Part shown: positions 23,510 to 31,795 of the stretch, one piece after another
Numbering within the stretch: the first letter of the stretch is position 1
Layout of the letters: the number at the start of each line of letters is the position of its first letter
Assembly (NCBI GenBank): GCA_944325655.1
Contig: CALVAW010000022.1
Coordinates: forward strand, 1-32,176
Origin: Candidatus Gastranaerophilales bacterium
GTDB lineage: Bacteria > Cyanobacteriota > Vampirovibrionia > Gastranaerophilales > Gastranaerophilaceae
DNA: 32,176 bases
Direction: 5' to 3'
The notes under the pieces: generated by a model
Database searches by the model: none
Seen by the model: the letters and a program-made list of their open reading frames with translations, nothing else
What the model was told of the DNA's origin: nothing
Position numbers and translations under genes: made by a program

Positions 23510-23914
23510 CTACTTTTCTACTACTCTTAATTTAATAGGCAATTTTTGAGCAGCTAAATTCAAAGCCTCAATTGCTTCTTCTTTAACATCAAAGGTTACT
23601 TCAAATAATATTCTTCCCGGTTTAACAACTGCAACCCAGTATTCAGGATTGCCTTTACCTTTTCCCATACGTGTTTCTGCCGGTTTTGCAGTTATGGGTT
23701 TATCGGGGAATATTTTAATCCAAACATTACCGCCACGTTTAATTTTTCTTGTGATTACACGACGTGCAGCTTCTATTTGTCTTGAAGTTATCCAAGCGGG
23801 CTCAAGTGCTTGAAGCCCGAATTGTCCGAATTCAAGAGAACATCCTCTTGTTTCGGTTCCCTTCATATTGCCCTTCATTTTTTTACGAAACTTTGTCTTT
23901 TTAGGCATTAACAT
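23510..23914 (-). CDS. rplP: 50S ribosomal protein L16
   Basis: This 134-residue protein organises the A-site region of 23S rRNA. It has the standard [11 protein letters not shown] opening, [20 protein letters not shown], the [11 protein letters not shown] helix and [14 protein letters not shown]. The start at MLMP matches the family. AGGAGAAA precedes it. Confidence 0.98.
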   Translation of the reverse strand: MLMPKKTKFRKKMKGNMKGTETRGCSLEFGQFGLQALEPAWITSRQIEAARRVITRKIKRGGNVWIKIFPDKPITAKPAETRMGKGKGNPEYWVAVVKPGRILFEVTFDVKEEAIEALNLAAQKLPIKLRVVEK

Positions 23915-23943
23915 TTTTATATTTCTCCTAGTTTACTTTCGAG

Positions 23944-24696
23944 TTATGCTTGCTCTTCTGTTTGAGCTTCTTGCGCTTGTTCACCGCGTTTTGAACGACG
24001 TTGAAAACGTACGTTTTCTTTAGCGGAAGATTTTTTGATTTTTATATTTTGGTCAGCTTTTTCGCCGGGCATTAAATCACCTTTAAATACCCAAACCTTA
24101 ACGCCGATTTTTCCCATAATTGTGTCTGCTTCTGCAAAGCCGTATTGAACGTCGGCTCTCAGGGTTTGTAGAGGTATTCTTCCTTCTTTTGCCCATTCGC
24201 TACGTGCTATTTCAGCTCCGCCCAAGCGTCCTGATACCATAACTTTTATACCTTGAACACCTGCGCGCATTGTTCTTTGCATTGCTTGTTTCATTGCGCG
24301 TCTGAAAGCAATACGTTTTTCAAGTTGAAGAGCTATGTTTTCAGCTACCAGTTGTGCGTCAACATCAATTCTTGCAACTTCTACAACATCTATTGTAACT
24401 GTATTGTTTTTAATTAATTTTTGTACTGCATTACGTAAATCATCGATACCTTGTCCGCCTCTACCTACTACAATACCGGGTTTTGCTGTTACAACAGTTA
24501 TATTAACGTTGTTTGCTTTTCTTGCAATATTTATTCTTGATACACCGGCGGTGTACAATTTCTTTTTAATGAATTTTCTTATAACTGCATCTTGAGCAAT
24601 GTTTAATGCGTATTGACCTTTTTTTGCAAACCATGTTGAAACCCATGGTTCAATTATGCCTACTCTAAATCCGGTTGGATGTGTTTTTTGTCCCAT
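23944..24696 (-). CDS. rpsC: 30S ribosomal protein S3
   Basis: This 250-residue mRNA-entry protein opens [15 protein letters not shown] type II KH domain has its GRGG loop at 78-81, and the C-terminal domain includes [13 protein letters not shown] and [10 protein letters not shown]. After the folded part there is a charged tail ending [13 protein letters not shown], longer and more Gln/Glu-rich than in E. coli S3. It follows L22 with a 9-base gap. Confidence 0.98.
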   Translation of the reverse strand: MGQKTHPTGFRVGIIEPWVSTWFAKKGQYALNIAQDAVIRKFIKKKLYTAGVSRINIARKANNVNITVVTAKPGIVVGRGGQGIDDLRNAVQKLIKNNTVTIDVVEVARIDVDAQLVAENIALQLEKRIAFRRAMKQAMQRTMRAGVQGIKVMVSGRLGGAEIARSEWAKEGRIPLQTLRADVQYGFAEADTIMGKIGVKVWVFKGDLMPGEKADQNIKIKKSSAKENVRFQRRSKRGEQAQEAQTEEQA

Positions 24697-24705
24697 GTTT
24701 TTCTC

Positions 24706-25041
24706 CTAGTCCTTTGCTACTTTCACTGTTAAATGCGATGTTCTTTTTAATCTTTTATACATTCTGCCTTGTGCACGCGGTCTTACTCTTCTGTATGTCG
24801 GTGCTTCATCGGCATAGATTTCGGAAATTTTAAGTACATCTGCAGTTGCTCCGAATTTCTCCGATGCATTTGCAATAGCAGCATTTAAGTTCTTTTCGAC
24901 TATACGGGCTGCAAAGTACGGCATAAACTTAAGCATTCTTTGTGCTTCAGTTGCTTTTTTGCCACGAATCAGATTGATAACTCTGCGTATCTTTCTGACC
25001 GTCATTTTAATATCCGTTTGTTTTGATATAGCTTCTTGCAT
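24706..25041 (-). CDS. rplV: 50S ribosomal protein L22
   Basis: This 111-residue protein has the globular domain (VINLIRGKKATEAQRMLKFM) and the long exit-tunnel hairpin RRVRPRAQGRMYKRLKRTSHL near the C-terminus, the site of macrolide resistance changes in other bacteria. The hairpin has no insertion. Confidence 0.98.
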   Translation of the reverse strand: MQEAISKQTDIKMTVRKIRRVINLIRGKKATEAQRMLKFMPYFAARIVEKNLNAAIANASEKFGATADVLKISEIYADEAPTYRRVRPRAQGRMYKRLKRTSHLTVKVAKD

Positions 25042-25071
25042 TTTAATGTTTCCTTAAAGTTATTTCTATAA

Positions 25072-25350
25072 TTATTTCTTCTTGGCTGTCTTATCAGCTG
25101 CGTGACCTCTGTATGTTCTTGTTAATGCAAATTCACCCAGTTTATGTCCTACCATTTGTTCTGTTATATATACGGGGACATGATTTCTTCCGTTGTGAAC
25201 CGCAATTGTGTGACCCAGCATGTCAGGCACAATCATAGAAGCTCTCGACCAAGTTTTGATAACTTTTTTTTCGTTTTTTTCATTCATTGCTAAAATCTTT
25301 TTTTCTAAAGATTCGTGAATGTATGGACCTTTTTTTAATGAACGAGCCAT
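25072..25350 (-). CDS. rpsS: 30S ribosomal protein S19
   Basis: This 92-residue head protein contacts S13 and A-site tRNA. It opens [15 protein letters not shown] and contains [22 protein letters not shown] and [17 protein letters not shown]. It ends in a lysine-rich tail. AAAAGGAGAACA precedes the ATG. Confidence 0.98.
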   Translation of the reverse strand: MARSLKKGPYIHESLEKKILAMNEKNEKKVIKTWSRASMIVPDMLGHTIAVHNGRNHVPVYITEQMVGHKLGEFALTRTYRGHAADKTAKKK

Positions 25351-25367
25351 CTACTTATGTTCTCCTT

Positions 25368-26195
25368 TTATTTTTTTCTTCTTCTTACTATCAACTTACT
25401 TGAAGCTTTCTTTGTGTTACGTGTTTTGTAACCAAGAGCGGGTTTGCCCCAAGGAGTTTTCGGATTACCACCGGGGCCTGTTTTACCTTCACCACCACCG
25501 TGAGGATGGTCAACAGGGTTCATTGTAACGCCACGAACCGTAGGTTTAATTCCTAAGTAGCGAGTGCGTCCGGCTTTTCCGGTTGATAGATTTTTATATT
25601 CTGAGTTACCTAAAACTCCGATTGTTGCATAACAATCTTTTCTCACCATTCTCATTTCTGATGAGGGAAGTTTTAATGTAACATAGTTGCCTTCTTTAGC
25701 CATTACTTGAGCGGAATTTCCGGCACTTCTTGCCATTTTGCCGCCTCTTCCCGGTCTTAATTCAATATTGTGAACAAGAGCACCTAAAGGAATCGAATCT
25801 AAAGGAAGTGCGTTTCCGGTTTTAATTTCAGCATCCGGTCCTGAAATTATTTTATCGCCTACATTTAAGCCTTCGGGGCATAAAATGTATCTTTTTTCGC
25901 CGTCAATATAATTAACAAGACAAATTCTTACATTTCTGTTCGGATCATATTCAACGGTCATAACGGTGCCTTCGATGCCGATTTTATCTCTCTTAAAATC
26001 AACCAGACGATAAGCTCTTTTGTGACCGCCGCCTATGTGTCTTGTGGTTATTCTTCCGGTATTATTTCTTCCGCCTGTTTTAGTTAATGATTTAACCAAA
26101 GATTTTTCAGGAGTAGAAGTAGTAATTTCAGAATAATCAGGTCTTGTCATACCTCTTTGACCGGGCGATGTAGGATTAATTTTTCTTGTTGCCAT
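25368..26195 (-). CDS. rplB: 50S ribosomal protein L2
   Basis: This 275-residue primary binder of 23S rRNA is needed for subunit association and peptidyl transfer. Conserved elements are [23 protein letters not shown]-type core strands, [11 protein letters not shown], and the C-terminal [16 protein letters not shown], which carries the histidine near the peptidyl-transferase centre. Its length is canonical. It starts 4 bases after the rplW stop. Confidence 0.98.
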   Translation of the reverse strand: MATRKINPTSPGQRGMTRPDYSEITTSTPEKSLVKSLTKTGGRNNTGRITTRHIGGGHKRAYRLVDFKRDKIGIEGTVMTVEYDPNRNVRICLVNYIDGEKRYILCPEGLNVGDKIISGPDAEIKTGNALPLDSIPLGALVHNIELRPGRGGKMARSAGNSAQVMAKEGNYVTLKLPSSEMRMVRKDCYATIGVLGNSEYKNLSTGKAGRTRYLGIKPTVRGVTMNPVDHPHGGGEGKTGPGGNPKTPWGKPALGYKTRNTKKASSKLIVRRRKK

Positions 26196-26199
26196 AATC

Positions 26200-26508
26200 T
26201 TATACTCCTGTCAATTCTTCAATCGGATCTCCAACTATTGTTACAATAGCCTTCTTTCCGCTTTGAGTTCTGCCAAATTTCATGCCCATTCTCTTTTGGT
26301 GAGAAGGCATATAAACCGTTCTAACTTTCTTAACTTTGCGGTTAGGATATGCAAGCTCTACTGCTTGAGCTATCTCTACTTTTGAAGCATCTTTTTTAAC
26401 TTCAAATGTATATGTATTATTAGCTGTTGCCATCATTGATTTTTCGGTAATGATGGGTTTTTTAATAACGTCATACAGCTTTTCTTTGTTGGTATTTGTG
26501 TTTGCCAT
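26200..26508 (-). CDS. rplW: 50S ribosomal protein L23
   Basis: This 102-residue protein docks trigger factor and SRP at the tunnel exit. It contains [31 protein letters not shown], and the [16 protein letters not shown] extended loop. Its ATG overlaps the rplD stop as TAATG at 26508, indicating translational coupling. Confidence 0.97.
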   Translation of the reverse strand: MANTNTNKEKLYDVIKKPIITEKSMMATANNTYTFEVKKDASKVEIAQAVELAYPNRKVKKVRTVYMPSHQKRMGMKFGRTQSGKKAIVTIVGDPIEELTGV

Positions 26509-27164
26509 TATTTTGCCAACCTTTCAGTAATAGAATTGATTGCAGCTTCTGTTGCAATAATTGTGTCTGCTTCAACCAAATCTTTAACATTTAAGTTTGT
26601 AGGTAATAATAATTTAACGCTTGGAATGTTTCTTGCAGATAATACAAGGTTTTTATTTTCTTCCGCGGTTAAATCTGCAATTATTAAAATTTTACCTTTA
26701 GCATTTAAATCTTTTAAGATTTTTGCCATAACTTTTGTTTTTGCTTCTTTTATTTCGGAAAAATCTTTAACAATTGTTATTATGTCAAGCTTAGCGCTTA
26801 ATGCTGATTTTAGAGCTAATTTTCTTGCTTTTTGAGGAAGGCTTGTTTCGTAGCTTCTTGGTTTTGGTCCAAATATTACACCGCCCCCTCTGAATAACGG
26901 GCTTCTTAATGACCCAGCACGAGCTCTGCCTGTACCTTTTTGTTTCCAAGGTTTCTTTCCGCCGCCTGAAACTTCTGCTCTGGTTTTAGCACATGCACTT
27001 CCTGCTCTGCCGTTGTTTAATTGTCTTTTAAGAGCAAGATACATAACATGCATATTTGGTTCAACGCCAAAAACTGAACTTTCAAGATTCATTTGACCAA
27101 GTTCTGAGCCTTGCGCTGATAATATTTTTACTGTTTTGTTTTCTGTATTTGTTTTCTTTGTCAT
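26508..27164 (-). CDS. rplD: 50S ribosomal protein L4
   Basis: This 218-residue protein has the tunnel-lining loop KTRAEVSGGGKKPWKQKGTG and the following RSPLFRGGGVIFGPKPRSY segment. The C-terminal half is a Rossmann-like fold. In E. coli L4 represses the S10 operon at the leader; I see no comparable long leader here beyond the 28262-28415 region. Confidence 0.98.
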   Translation of the reverse strand: MTKKTNTENKTVKILSAQGSELGQMNLESSVFGVEPNMHVMYLALKRQLNNGRAGSACAKTRAEVSGGGKKPWKQKGTGRARAGSLRSPLFRGGGVIFGPKPRSYETSLPQKARKLALKSALSAKLDIITIVKDFSEIKEAKTKVMAKILKDLNAKGKILIIADLTAEENKNLVLSARNIPSVKLLLPTNLNVKDLVEADTIIATEAAINSITERLAK

Positions 27165-27173
27165 AATGCACCT

Positions 27174-27809
27174 CTAGTTCCATTTAGTCCTGGTAGGTTT
27201 TATAGTAACTAATCTGCCTTCCGGACCGGGAATAGCACCTTTGATTAGCAATAATTTTTTATCGGCAATAACTTTTGCAAGAGTTAATTTGGTAACCGTA
27301 ACTTTTTCGTTACCCATATTTCCTGCCATTCTTTTGCCTTTAACAACTCGGCTTGGAGTTGTACCTGCTCCGATTGAACCGGGAGCTCTGTGGTTTTTTG
27401 AACCGTGACCCATTGGTCCTCTTGAGAAGTTATGTCTTTTTACGGTACCTTGAAAACCTTTACCTATTGAACGTCCGGTTACATCAACTTTTTGTACGTT
27501 TTCTAAAACTTCTAAAGAAATTTTTTGACCTACTGTGTATTTTGATGCATCATCAACCCTGAATTCTTGTAAATGTCTAAAGTTTTCAAGATTATTTTTT
27601 TTGAAATGACCGATTTGAGCTTTTGTTAAATGTTTTTCTTTTACAGCCACAACACCGACTTGTATAGCATTATAGCCGTCAGTTTCAGTTGTTTTTACTT
27701 GAGTTACAACAGCTTCTTCAACCGCAACGACTGTAACAGGTATGCATAAACCTGCTTCATCGTATATTTGTGTCATTCCGAGTTTCTTTCCAATAACACC
27801 TAATGTCAT
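27174..27809 (-). CDS. rplC: 50S ribosomal protein L3
   Basis: This 211-residue protein has its extended loop reaching the peptidyl-transferase centre: VTGRSIGKGFQGTVKRHNFSRG, then GPMGHGSKNHRAPGSIG and GKRMAGNMGNEKVTV. The ATG follows AGAAAGG. It is separated from rpsJ by 134 bases, a longer gap than between most genes of this cluster. Confidence 0.98.
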   Translation of the reverse strand: MTLGVIGKKLGMTQIYDEAGLCIPVTVVAVEEAVVTQVKTTETDGYNAIQVGVVAVKEKHLTKAQIGHFKKNNLENFRHLQEFRVDDASKYTVGQKISLEVLENVQKVDVTGRSIGKGFQGTVKRHNFSRGPMGHGSKNHRAPGSIGAGTTPSRVVKGKRMAGNMGNEKVTVTKLTLAKVIADKKLLLIKGAIPGPEGRLVTIKPTRTKWN

Positions 27810-27943
27810 GTTAAACCTTTCTGTTGTGAGAGCTACTTTTTAAAGTTTTTCTCTTTGTTTGTACTTACTGACTTTGTTTCTTTTGAAACTCCGTCTTTTA
27901 ATAGATCACATTAATATTAAATTGTCATGTGTCTTTGAAGTAA

Positions 27944-28261
27944 TTATAGTTTTACTTCTATATCAACTCCCGAAGGAAGATCCATTCTGGATAATTCTTC
28001 AGTTGTTTGTTGAGTTGGTTCATAAATGTCGATAATTCTTTTATGAGTTCTCATTTCAAAATGTTCACGAGATTTTTTATCTACGTGAGGTGAACGAAGA
28101 ACGCAATATACTCTGCGTTTTGTAGGCATTGGGATTGGACCTGCTACAGATGCGCCGGTTCTTTTTCCTGTTTCTACAATTTTTTGAGCAGAACTATCAA
28201 TCAATTGATGATCGTATGCTTTTAAACATACTCTGATTCTTTGTCTTTTTGCTGTGCTCAT
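27944..28261 (-). CDS. rpsJ: 30S ribosomal protein S10 (NusE)
   Basis: This 105-residue protein is both a 30S head protein and the NusE antitermination factor. It reads [20 protein letters not shown] at the start, with the [19 protein letters not shown] loop and the [14 protein letters not shown] ending. It heads the cluster; tufA, which often precedes S10 in cyanobacteria and others, is not upstream. Instead tsaB ends 154 bases earlier on the same strand. Confidence 0.98.
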   Translation of the reverse strand: MSTAKRQRIRVCLKAYDHQLIDSSAQKIVETGKRTGASVAGPIPMPTKRRVYCVLRSPHVDKKSREHFEMRTHKRIIDIYEPTQQTTEELSRMDLPSGVDIEVKL

Positions 28262-28313
28262 TTTACTTTTATTACCTTTTCTTTATTTGCTTATACGTGT
28301 AGCATATTTTAGC

Positions 28314-28342
28314 GTATAATAAACAAAATTCGTCGTCAACAA
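28314..28342 (-). promoter_or_regulatory. Candidate promoter of the S10 cluster
   Basis: On the minus strand TTGTTG (28342-28337), 17 bases, TTATAC (28319-28314), about 50 bases before rpsJ. A TTGACG overlapping the -35 is at only 14-base spacing. I see no hairpin resembling the E. coli L4-controlled leader in this 154-base gap. Confidence 0.4.
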
Positions 28343-28415
28343 GTTTTTTAAAAATTTTATTTATTATATTTACATATCTTTAAAATTGGTGAATAAAAAA
28401 ATTTGTCAATCAAAA

Positions 28416-29036
28416 TTAATTTATGGGAGGTGTTTGAATATAGTTTGCAGTTAGATTTATACAATTAAAAATTTCTTTATCTTTTGTATTGTTCCATTTC
28501 TCTTCTGCCAATTTTATCATGGTTTCACCAAGGTTTATATTTTGGTTTTCGTAACAAAAAGTATTTGAAAACATTTCGCAGCATTTTTTGTCTGCAATAA
28601 TTTTTATACTTTTATTTAATTTTAAAAGTTCTTCATTAATTTTGTTTTTATATATTAATTTTATTTCTTTTTGGTTGCCAAAATAGAACATATCTCTTCT
28701 TGCGTCAGATAAAAATATGCCGCAGTTGAAAGCGTCTAAAAGAATTTCTGCTGTATTAAGAGGAATTATGGGCTTGTTAAGTTCGGATGCCATTATTTTT
28801 GATATAGTAAGAGCAACTCTAATTCCCGTAAAACTTCCCGGACCGCAGTTTGTGCAAATAGCATCCAATTCATTTAATTTAATTGAGTTGTTTTCTGTTA
28901 ATTTTTTAATTTCGGATATTATGTATAAACTGTGATAATTTTCATCACTTTTTATAATTTTTGAAATAATTTTATCATCGTATTTTATTGCTATGTATGA
29001 ATTATCGAGTGCGCAACAAATAGCGAGAATGTTCAT
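28416..29036 (-). CDS. tsaB: tRNA threonylcarbamoyladenosine biosynthesis protein TsaB
   Basis: This actin-fold scaffold protein of 206 residues partners TsaD and TsaE in making t6A37 in ANN-decoding tRNAs. The hallmark GPGSFTGIR (65-73) is intact and followed by VALTISKIMA. The N-terminal strand ILAICCALDNSYIAI corresponds to the usual ILAIDTS stretch but lacks the IDTS wording. The C-terminal half is diverged and AT-rich, as is common in TsaB. Its ATG overlaps the tsaE stop by four bases (ATGA), so the pair is translationally coupled. TsaD is not in the window. Confidence 0.92.
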   Translation of the reverse strand: MNILAICCALDNSYIAIKYDDKIISKIIKSDENYHSLYIISEIKKLTENNSIKLNELDAICTNCGPGSFTGIRVALTISKIMASELNKPIIPLNTAEILLDAFNCGIFLSDARRDMFYFGNQKEIKLIYKNKINEELLKLNKSIKIIADKKCCEMFSNTFCYENQNINLGETMIKLAEEKWNNTKDKEIFNCINLTANYIQTPPIN

Positions 29037-29512
29037 TTATTCACCTCATTTATGAATTTTTTCATGAAATTTTTATTTTCGATGTTGTTATCGTCAAATT
29101 CAAATATTCTTATATCTACATCGTTTTCATCATATTTAACATTGATTTTAAGAGAATTGTCGGGTATTTCATTATGAGCAAATTCTGCCCATTCTATAAA
29201 AGTTAATATACCTGTTTTTGAATATTCCCTCAGTTCTGATACAACTGATTTTAAGCCTTTTTCTTCCAATCTGTATAAATCAAAATGATATACAGGGCAA
29301 AGATTAGATTTGTATTCATTTAAAATTACAAAACTCGGACTTGTTATTTTGTCTTTAATGCCCTGAAATTCCAGAATATATCTTATAAATTGTGTTTTAC
29401 CGGCACCTATGTCTCCGGTTAATGTTACAAAGAGTCCGTTTTTATCTAATGCGGAAGCAAAAGCTCTCGCAAGGTTTTTTGTTTCTTCTAATGATTTTAC
29501 TTTGAATTTCAT
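29033..29512 (-). CDS. tsaE: tRNA threonylcarbamoyladenosine biosynthesis ATPase TsaE
   Basis: This P-loop ATPase of 159 residues drives the turnover of the TsaBD complex in t6A synthesis. It has GDIGAGKT (33-40), TSPSFVILNEY, HFDLYR (76-81) and IEWAE (106-110), the standard TsaE set. I start it at ATG 29512 (MKFKVKSLEE). A longer frame from 29581 adds 23 residues (MKSLNFFLIVYKYSYFF and so on) that look like translated intergenic DNA. No strong ribosome binding site is visible for either. The C-terminal ~25 residues are rich in Asn and Lys. Confidence 0.93.
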   Translation of the reverse strand: MKFKVKSLEETKNLARAFASALDKNGLFVTLTGDIGAGKTQFIRYILEFQGIKDKITSPSFVILNEYKSNLCPVYHFDLYRLEEKGLKSVVSELREYSKTGILTFIEWAEFAHNEIPDNSLKINVKYDENDVDIRIFEFDDNNIENKNFMKKFINEVNK

Positions 29513-29630
29513 ACGTTTAAATTTTACATTAAAAAAATATGAATATTTGTAAACAATTAGAAAAAAATTTAAAGATTTCAAAAATTCATGTCGTTATACA
29601 TATTGAGGTTAGTATAATAAGGATGACACA

Positions 29631-29792
29631 ATGGATTACGAAAAAGATTTAGAATTATGCGAATACAATCCGGTAAGTGTTGAGTATGAAAATGAGCTCA
29701 GAATGCTTGCTAAAATTGTTGAACCGCCGGCAATGAGCTTCTTTCAAAGATTGATGAAAAAAATAGTTTGTACTAAAGCAGTCGAAGCATAA
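29631..29792 (+). CDS. Small hypothetical protein (53 residues)
   Basis: This is an unrecognised small protein. The N-terminal half is acidic (MDYEKDLELCEYNPVSVEYE); the second half is an amphipathic basic helix (MSFFQRLMKKIVCTKAVEA). AAGGA at 29619-29623 is seven bases from the ATG, a good site, and a GC-rich hairpin follows the stop. A TATAAT lies at 29613-29618. No membrane segment or signal peptide is visible. It is divergent from tsaE-tsaB and convergent with the 215-residue unknown. Start site and hairpin support a real gene; codon content is consistent with its neighbours by eye. Confidence 0.6.
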   Translation: MDYEKDLELCEYNPVSVEYENELRMLAKIVEPPAMSFFQRLMKKIVCTKAVEA

Positions 29793-29803
29793 CAAAACAT
29801 ACG

Positions 29804-29827
29804 GGTCGGATTAATGTTAGTCCGACC
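29804..29827. terminator. Hairpin between convergent genes, terminator-like
   Basis: A 7-bp stem GGTCGGA/TCCGACC with a 10-base loop lies between the stops of the 53-residue gene and the minus-strand 215-residue gene. The T-run after it is poor in both directions, so termination may be weak or factor-assisted. Confidence 0.5.
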
Positions 29828-29837
29828 TTGTCGTGTG

Positions 29838-30485
29838 TTAGAATATAAACCCTGTTTTTTTGGTATTTTGTTTGTGGAATTCGCCGCCGGCGCACACTAT
29901 TTCTATAACTTTAAGTAAGAATTCTCTGGGTGCATCGGGTTGGCTTATGTATAATTCCTGATTATCTTTATGACGTATAGTCATAACAGTTCCTTGGGTC
30001 TTTTCTGCAGGAACATATAAAGAAGCAATTTCATTTGCCAATAAAATATCCATTTGTTTTTCGTAGTCATCTTTTTCGTTTATAAGTTTTGTGAAATCGC
30101 CGTTAATTGCAAATATTCTTCCGCAAAACATAGGTGATCCGTTTTTTGTGGGCAGCGCTTTGGGTGAGTTATTAAAGCGGCAGGTAAAGCTGATTTTGTG
30201 CCACAAAACATTAACTATTGCAAGTGTTTTTGTTGAATCAACCGTACAGGTGACATTTTGGACGGGCACGTTTCTTATATTGAGTGATTGTTTTAAATAT
30301 TCCAATACCGTAACAAGATTTTCTAACATTTTAGAAAACATATCGTTAGTGTTAACCGTTGCTTGATGAAATTCTATAAATTGTTTGTACATATACACTG
30401 CTACAAGACCTGCTCTTTCTTGTACAACAGAGGATTTTTGTACTCCTAATTCTAAATTATCAAGACTGTCAAAATTGTTCTGCAA
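29838..30485 (-). CDS. Hypothetical protein (215 residues)
   Basis: This soluble protein has no signal peptide, no membrane segment and no motif I recognise. The first ~70 residues are helical with a possible short coiled coil (TVNTNDMFSKMLENLVTVLEYLKQSL). The remainder alternates strands and turns (VTCTVDSTKTLAIVNVLW, ISFTCRFNNSPKALP, MFCGRIFAINGDF, GTVMTIRHKDNQELYIS). This suggests an N-terminal helical bundle and a beta-rich domain. The start is TTG at 30485, 11 bases after AAGGA; a stop codon lies three codons upstream, so no longer form is possible. The upstream region carries two AAAGGGG repeats. The gene is monocistronic. Confidence 0.85.
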   Translation of the reverse strand: MQNNFDSLDNLELGVQKSSVVQERAGLVAVYMYKQFIEFHQATVNTNDMFSKMLENLVTVLEYLKQSLNIRNVPVQNVTCTVDSTKTLAIVNVLWHKISFTCRFNNSPKALPTKNGSPMFCGRIFAINGDFTKLINEKDDYEKQMDILLANEIASLYVPAEKTQGTVMTIRHKDNQELYISQPDAPREFLLKVIEIVCAGGEFHKQNTKKTGFIF

Positions 30486-30503
30486 TTTAAACTAATTCCT
30501 TAT

Positions 30504-30546
30504 AAAGGGGATATCCTAAAAAAATAATATAACAAAGGGGAAATAT
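30504..30546. promoter_or_regulatory. Paired AAAGGGG repeats upstream of the 215-residue gene
   Basis: AAAGGGGATAT (30504-30514) and AAAGGGGAAATAT (30534-30546) are in direct orientation exactly 30 bp apart, about three helical turns. They are the only G-rich blocks in an otherwise A/T region and could bind a regulator. Function unknown. Confidence 0.35.
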
Positions 30547-30635
30547 TTTATATAATAATATAATTTTTCTTTACATTTTTACATACTGGAAAATATTTAA
30601 TTTTTTTTTATAAAATGTGTATAATTATTTTAAGT

Positions 30636-31532
30636 ATGAATTTAAAACAAGAATATTTGGAAGATTTTAAAATATATTTAAAAAGCGAAAAGAATTTTTC
30701 TGCGCACACAATTCGTGCTTATTATAATGATGTTTATACTTTTTTATTGTGGATTGGCGAGCTTAAACCTGAGGATATAGAACCTCAAAAATTTAGTGAA
30801 TATTTATATTTTATTCAACGTATTAATTATACAAAAACTACTATAGCAAGAAAAATAGCTTCCATTAAAGCTTTTTATAAATTTTTATACAGAGAAGAAA
30901 TTATTGAATATAATCCTATTGATAACATTCATTCTCCGAAGCAAAATAAGACTTTACCTGATTTTTTGTATGAAGATGAAGTTGAAAATATTCTAAGAAA
31001 TATAAAAATAGATACGCCGGCAGGATATAGAAACAGGATAATTCTCGAGCTTTTATGGGTTTCCGGCATGCGAATTTCAGAACTTTCGAGTTTAAATTAT
31101 GAAAATTTAAACCTTGACCAAAATGAAATCAGGGTTTTTGGAAAAGGCTCTAAAGAAAGAATTGTTTTAATTCCGGACAAAACCAAAGACGGACTTATAA
31201 ATTATATAGAAAATGTTTCTGATTTAATTTGTAAAACCGAAAAAAATCCTTCAAGCCCGCTTTTTATTAATTATAACGGCTACAGACTTCAAAATCAAAG
31301 CATTAGAAAGGCGCTAAAACAAGCTGTAGAAGCTATACAATTTACAAAAAAGGTTACTCCGCACGTTTTTAGGCATAGTTTTGCAACAAAATTATTGGAG
31401 CATGGTGCTGATTTGAGAATAGTTCAAGAGTTATTAGGGCATGCCAGCATAAAAAATACTCAAATATACACACACGTTTCAATTCAAAGATTAAAGGATG
31501 TTTATAATGTTGCACATCCGCACAGTGTTTAG
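30636..31532 (+). CDS. Tyrosine recombinase, XerC/XerD type
   Basis: This site-specific recombinase of 298 residues is of the size used for chromosome dimer resolution. An N-terminal SAM-like core-binding domain (FSAHTIRAYYNDVYTF) precedes the catalytic domain with R146 (GMRISEL), K170 (GKGSKER), H243 and R246 (HVFRH), H269 (LLGHAS) and the nucleophile Y278 (IYTHV). All are intact. The C-terminal AHPHSV resembles XerC/XerD tails. I prefer ATG 30636 because the family starts with this residue pattern; ATG 30615 adds seven hydrophobic residues. Neither has a clear ribosome binding site. It lies just before tRNA-Leu, so a role as an element integrase cannot be fully excluded, but size and sequence favour the housekeeping form. 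Confidence 0.92.
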   Translation: MNLKQEYLEDFKIYLKSEKNFSAHTIRAYYNDVYTFLLWIGELKPEDIEPQKFSEYLYFIQRINYTKTTIARKIASIKAFYKFLYREEIIEYNPIDNIHSPKQNKTLPDFLYEDEVENILRNIKIDTPAGYRNRIILELLWVSGMRISELSSLNYENLNLDQNEIRVFGKGSKERIVLIPDKTKDGLINYIENVSDLICKTEKNPSSPLFINYNGYRLQNQSIRKALKQAVEAIQFTKKVTPHVFRHSFATKLLEHGADLRIVQELLGHASIKNTQIYTHVSIQRLKDVYNVAHPHSV

Positions 31533-31540
31533 TGTATAAT
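31510..31540 (+). promoter_or_regulatory. Predicted promoter of tRNA-Leu
   Basis: A perfect TATAAT (31535-31540) lies ten bases before the tRNA 5' end. A weak TTGCAC -35 is inside the end of the recombinase gene at 19-base spacing. Confidence 0.5.
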
Positions 31541-31550
31541 ATTTATACAT

Positions 31551-31632
31551 GTCGATGTGGTGGAACTGGTAGACACGCATGATTCAGGTTCATGTGGAGA
31601 AATCCTTGGGGGTTCGATTCCCCCCATCGACA
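31551..31632 (+). tRNA. tRNA-Leu (anticodon CAG)
   Basis: The acceptor arms GTCGATG (31551-31557) and CATCGAC (31625-31631) pair fully, with discriminator A at 31632. The anticodon stem CATGA/TCATG encloses loop TTCAGGT, giving anticodon CAG at 31585-31587, which reads CUG. The T arm is GGGGG-TTCGATT-CCCCC. A long variable arm (TGGAGAAATCCTT) marks a class II tRNA, consistent with leucine. CCA is not encoded. Confidence 0.97.
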
Positions 31633-31718
31633 TTTTATTTAAGATTTTATAAAAAGGTTGTTAGTGTGGATAATATGATTTTTAGACAATGAGACAGCCT
31701 ATTTTAGTCCAGCGTAAG

Positions 31719-31749
31719 AAATTGCAAAAATGTGGCAATTTTATTTTGC
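31719..31749 (+). terminator. Candidate weak terminator downstream of tRNA-Leu
   Basis: A 7-bp stem AAATTGC/GCAATTT with a 9-base loop is followed by TTATTTTG. It lies in the 163-base gap between the tRNA and the XRE gene. Its TTGC...GCAA ends resemble the operator half-sites further on, so it might instead be a variant binding site. Confidence 0.35.
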
Positions 31750-31795
31750 TTATAAATTGAGATACCCTAAATTATCAATGAGATTTGGATTCTAA

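Noticed and set aside
28404-28409. TTGACA on the minus strand as -35 of the S10 promoter
   Set aside because: No acceptable -10 box exists 16-18 bases downstream.
29513-29581. Longer start for TsaE
   Set aside because: The 23 extra residues look like translated AT-rich spacer and the family begins at the MKFKVKSLEE region.
30485-31632. dif site next to the XerC/XerD-type gene
   Set aside because: No 28-bp sequence with two 11-bp arms resembling known dif sites was seen around the recombinase or tRNA.
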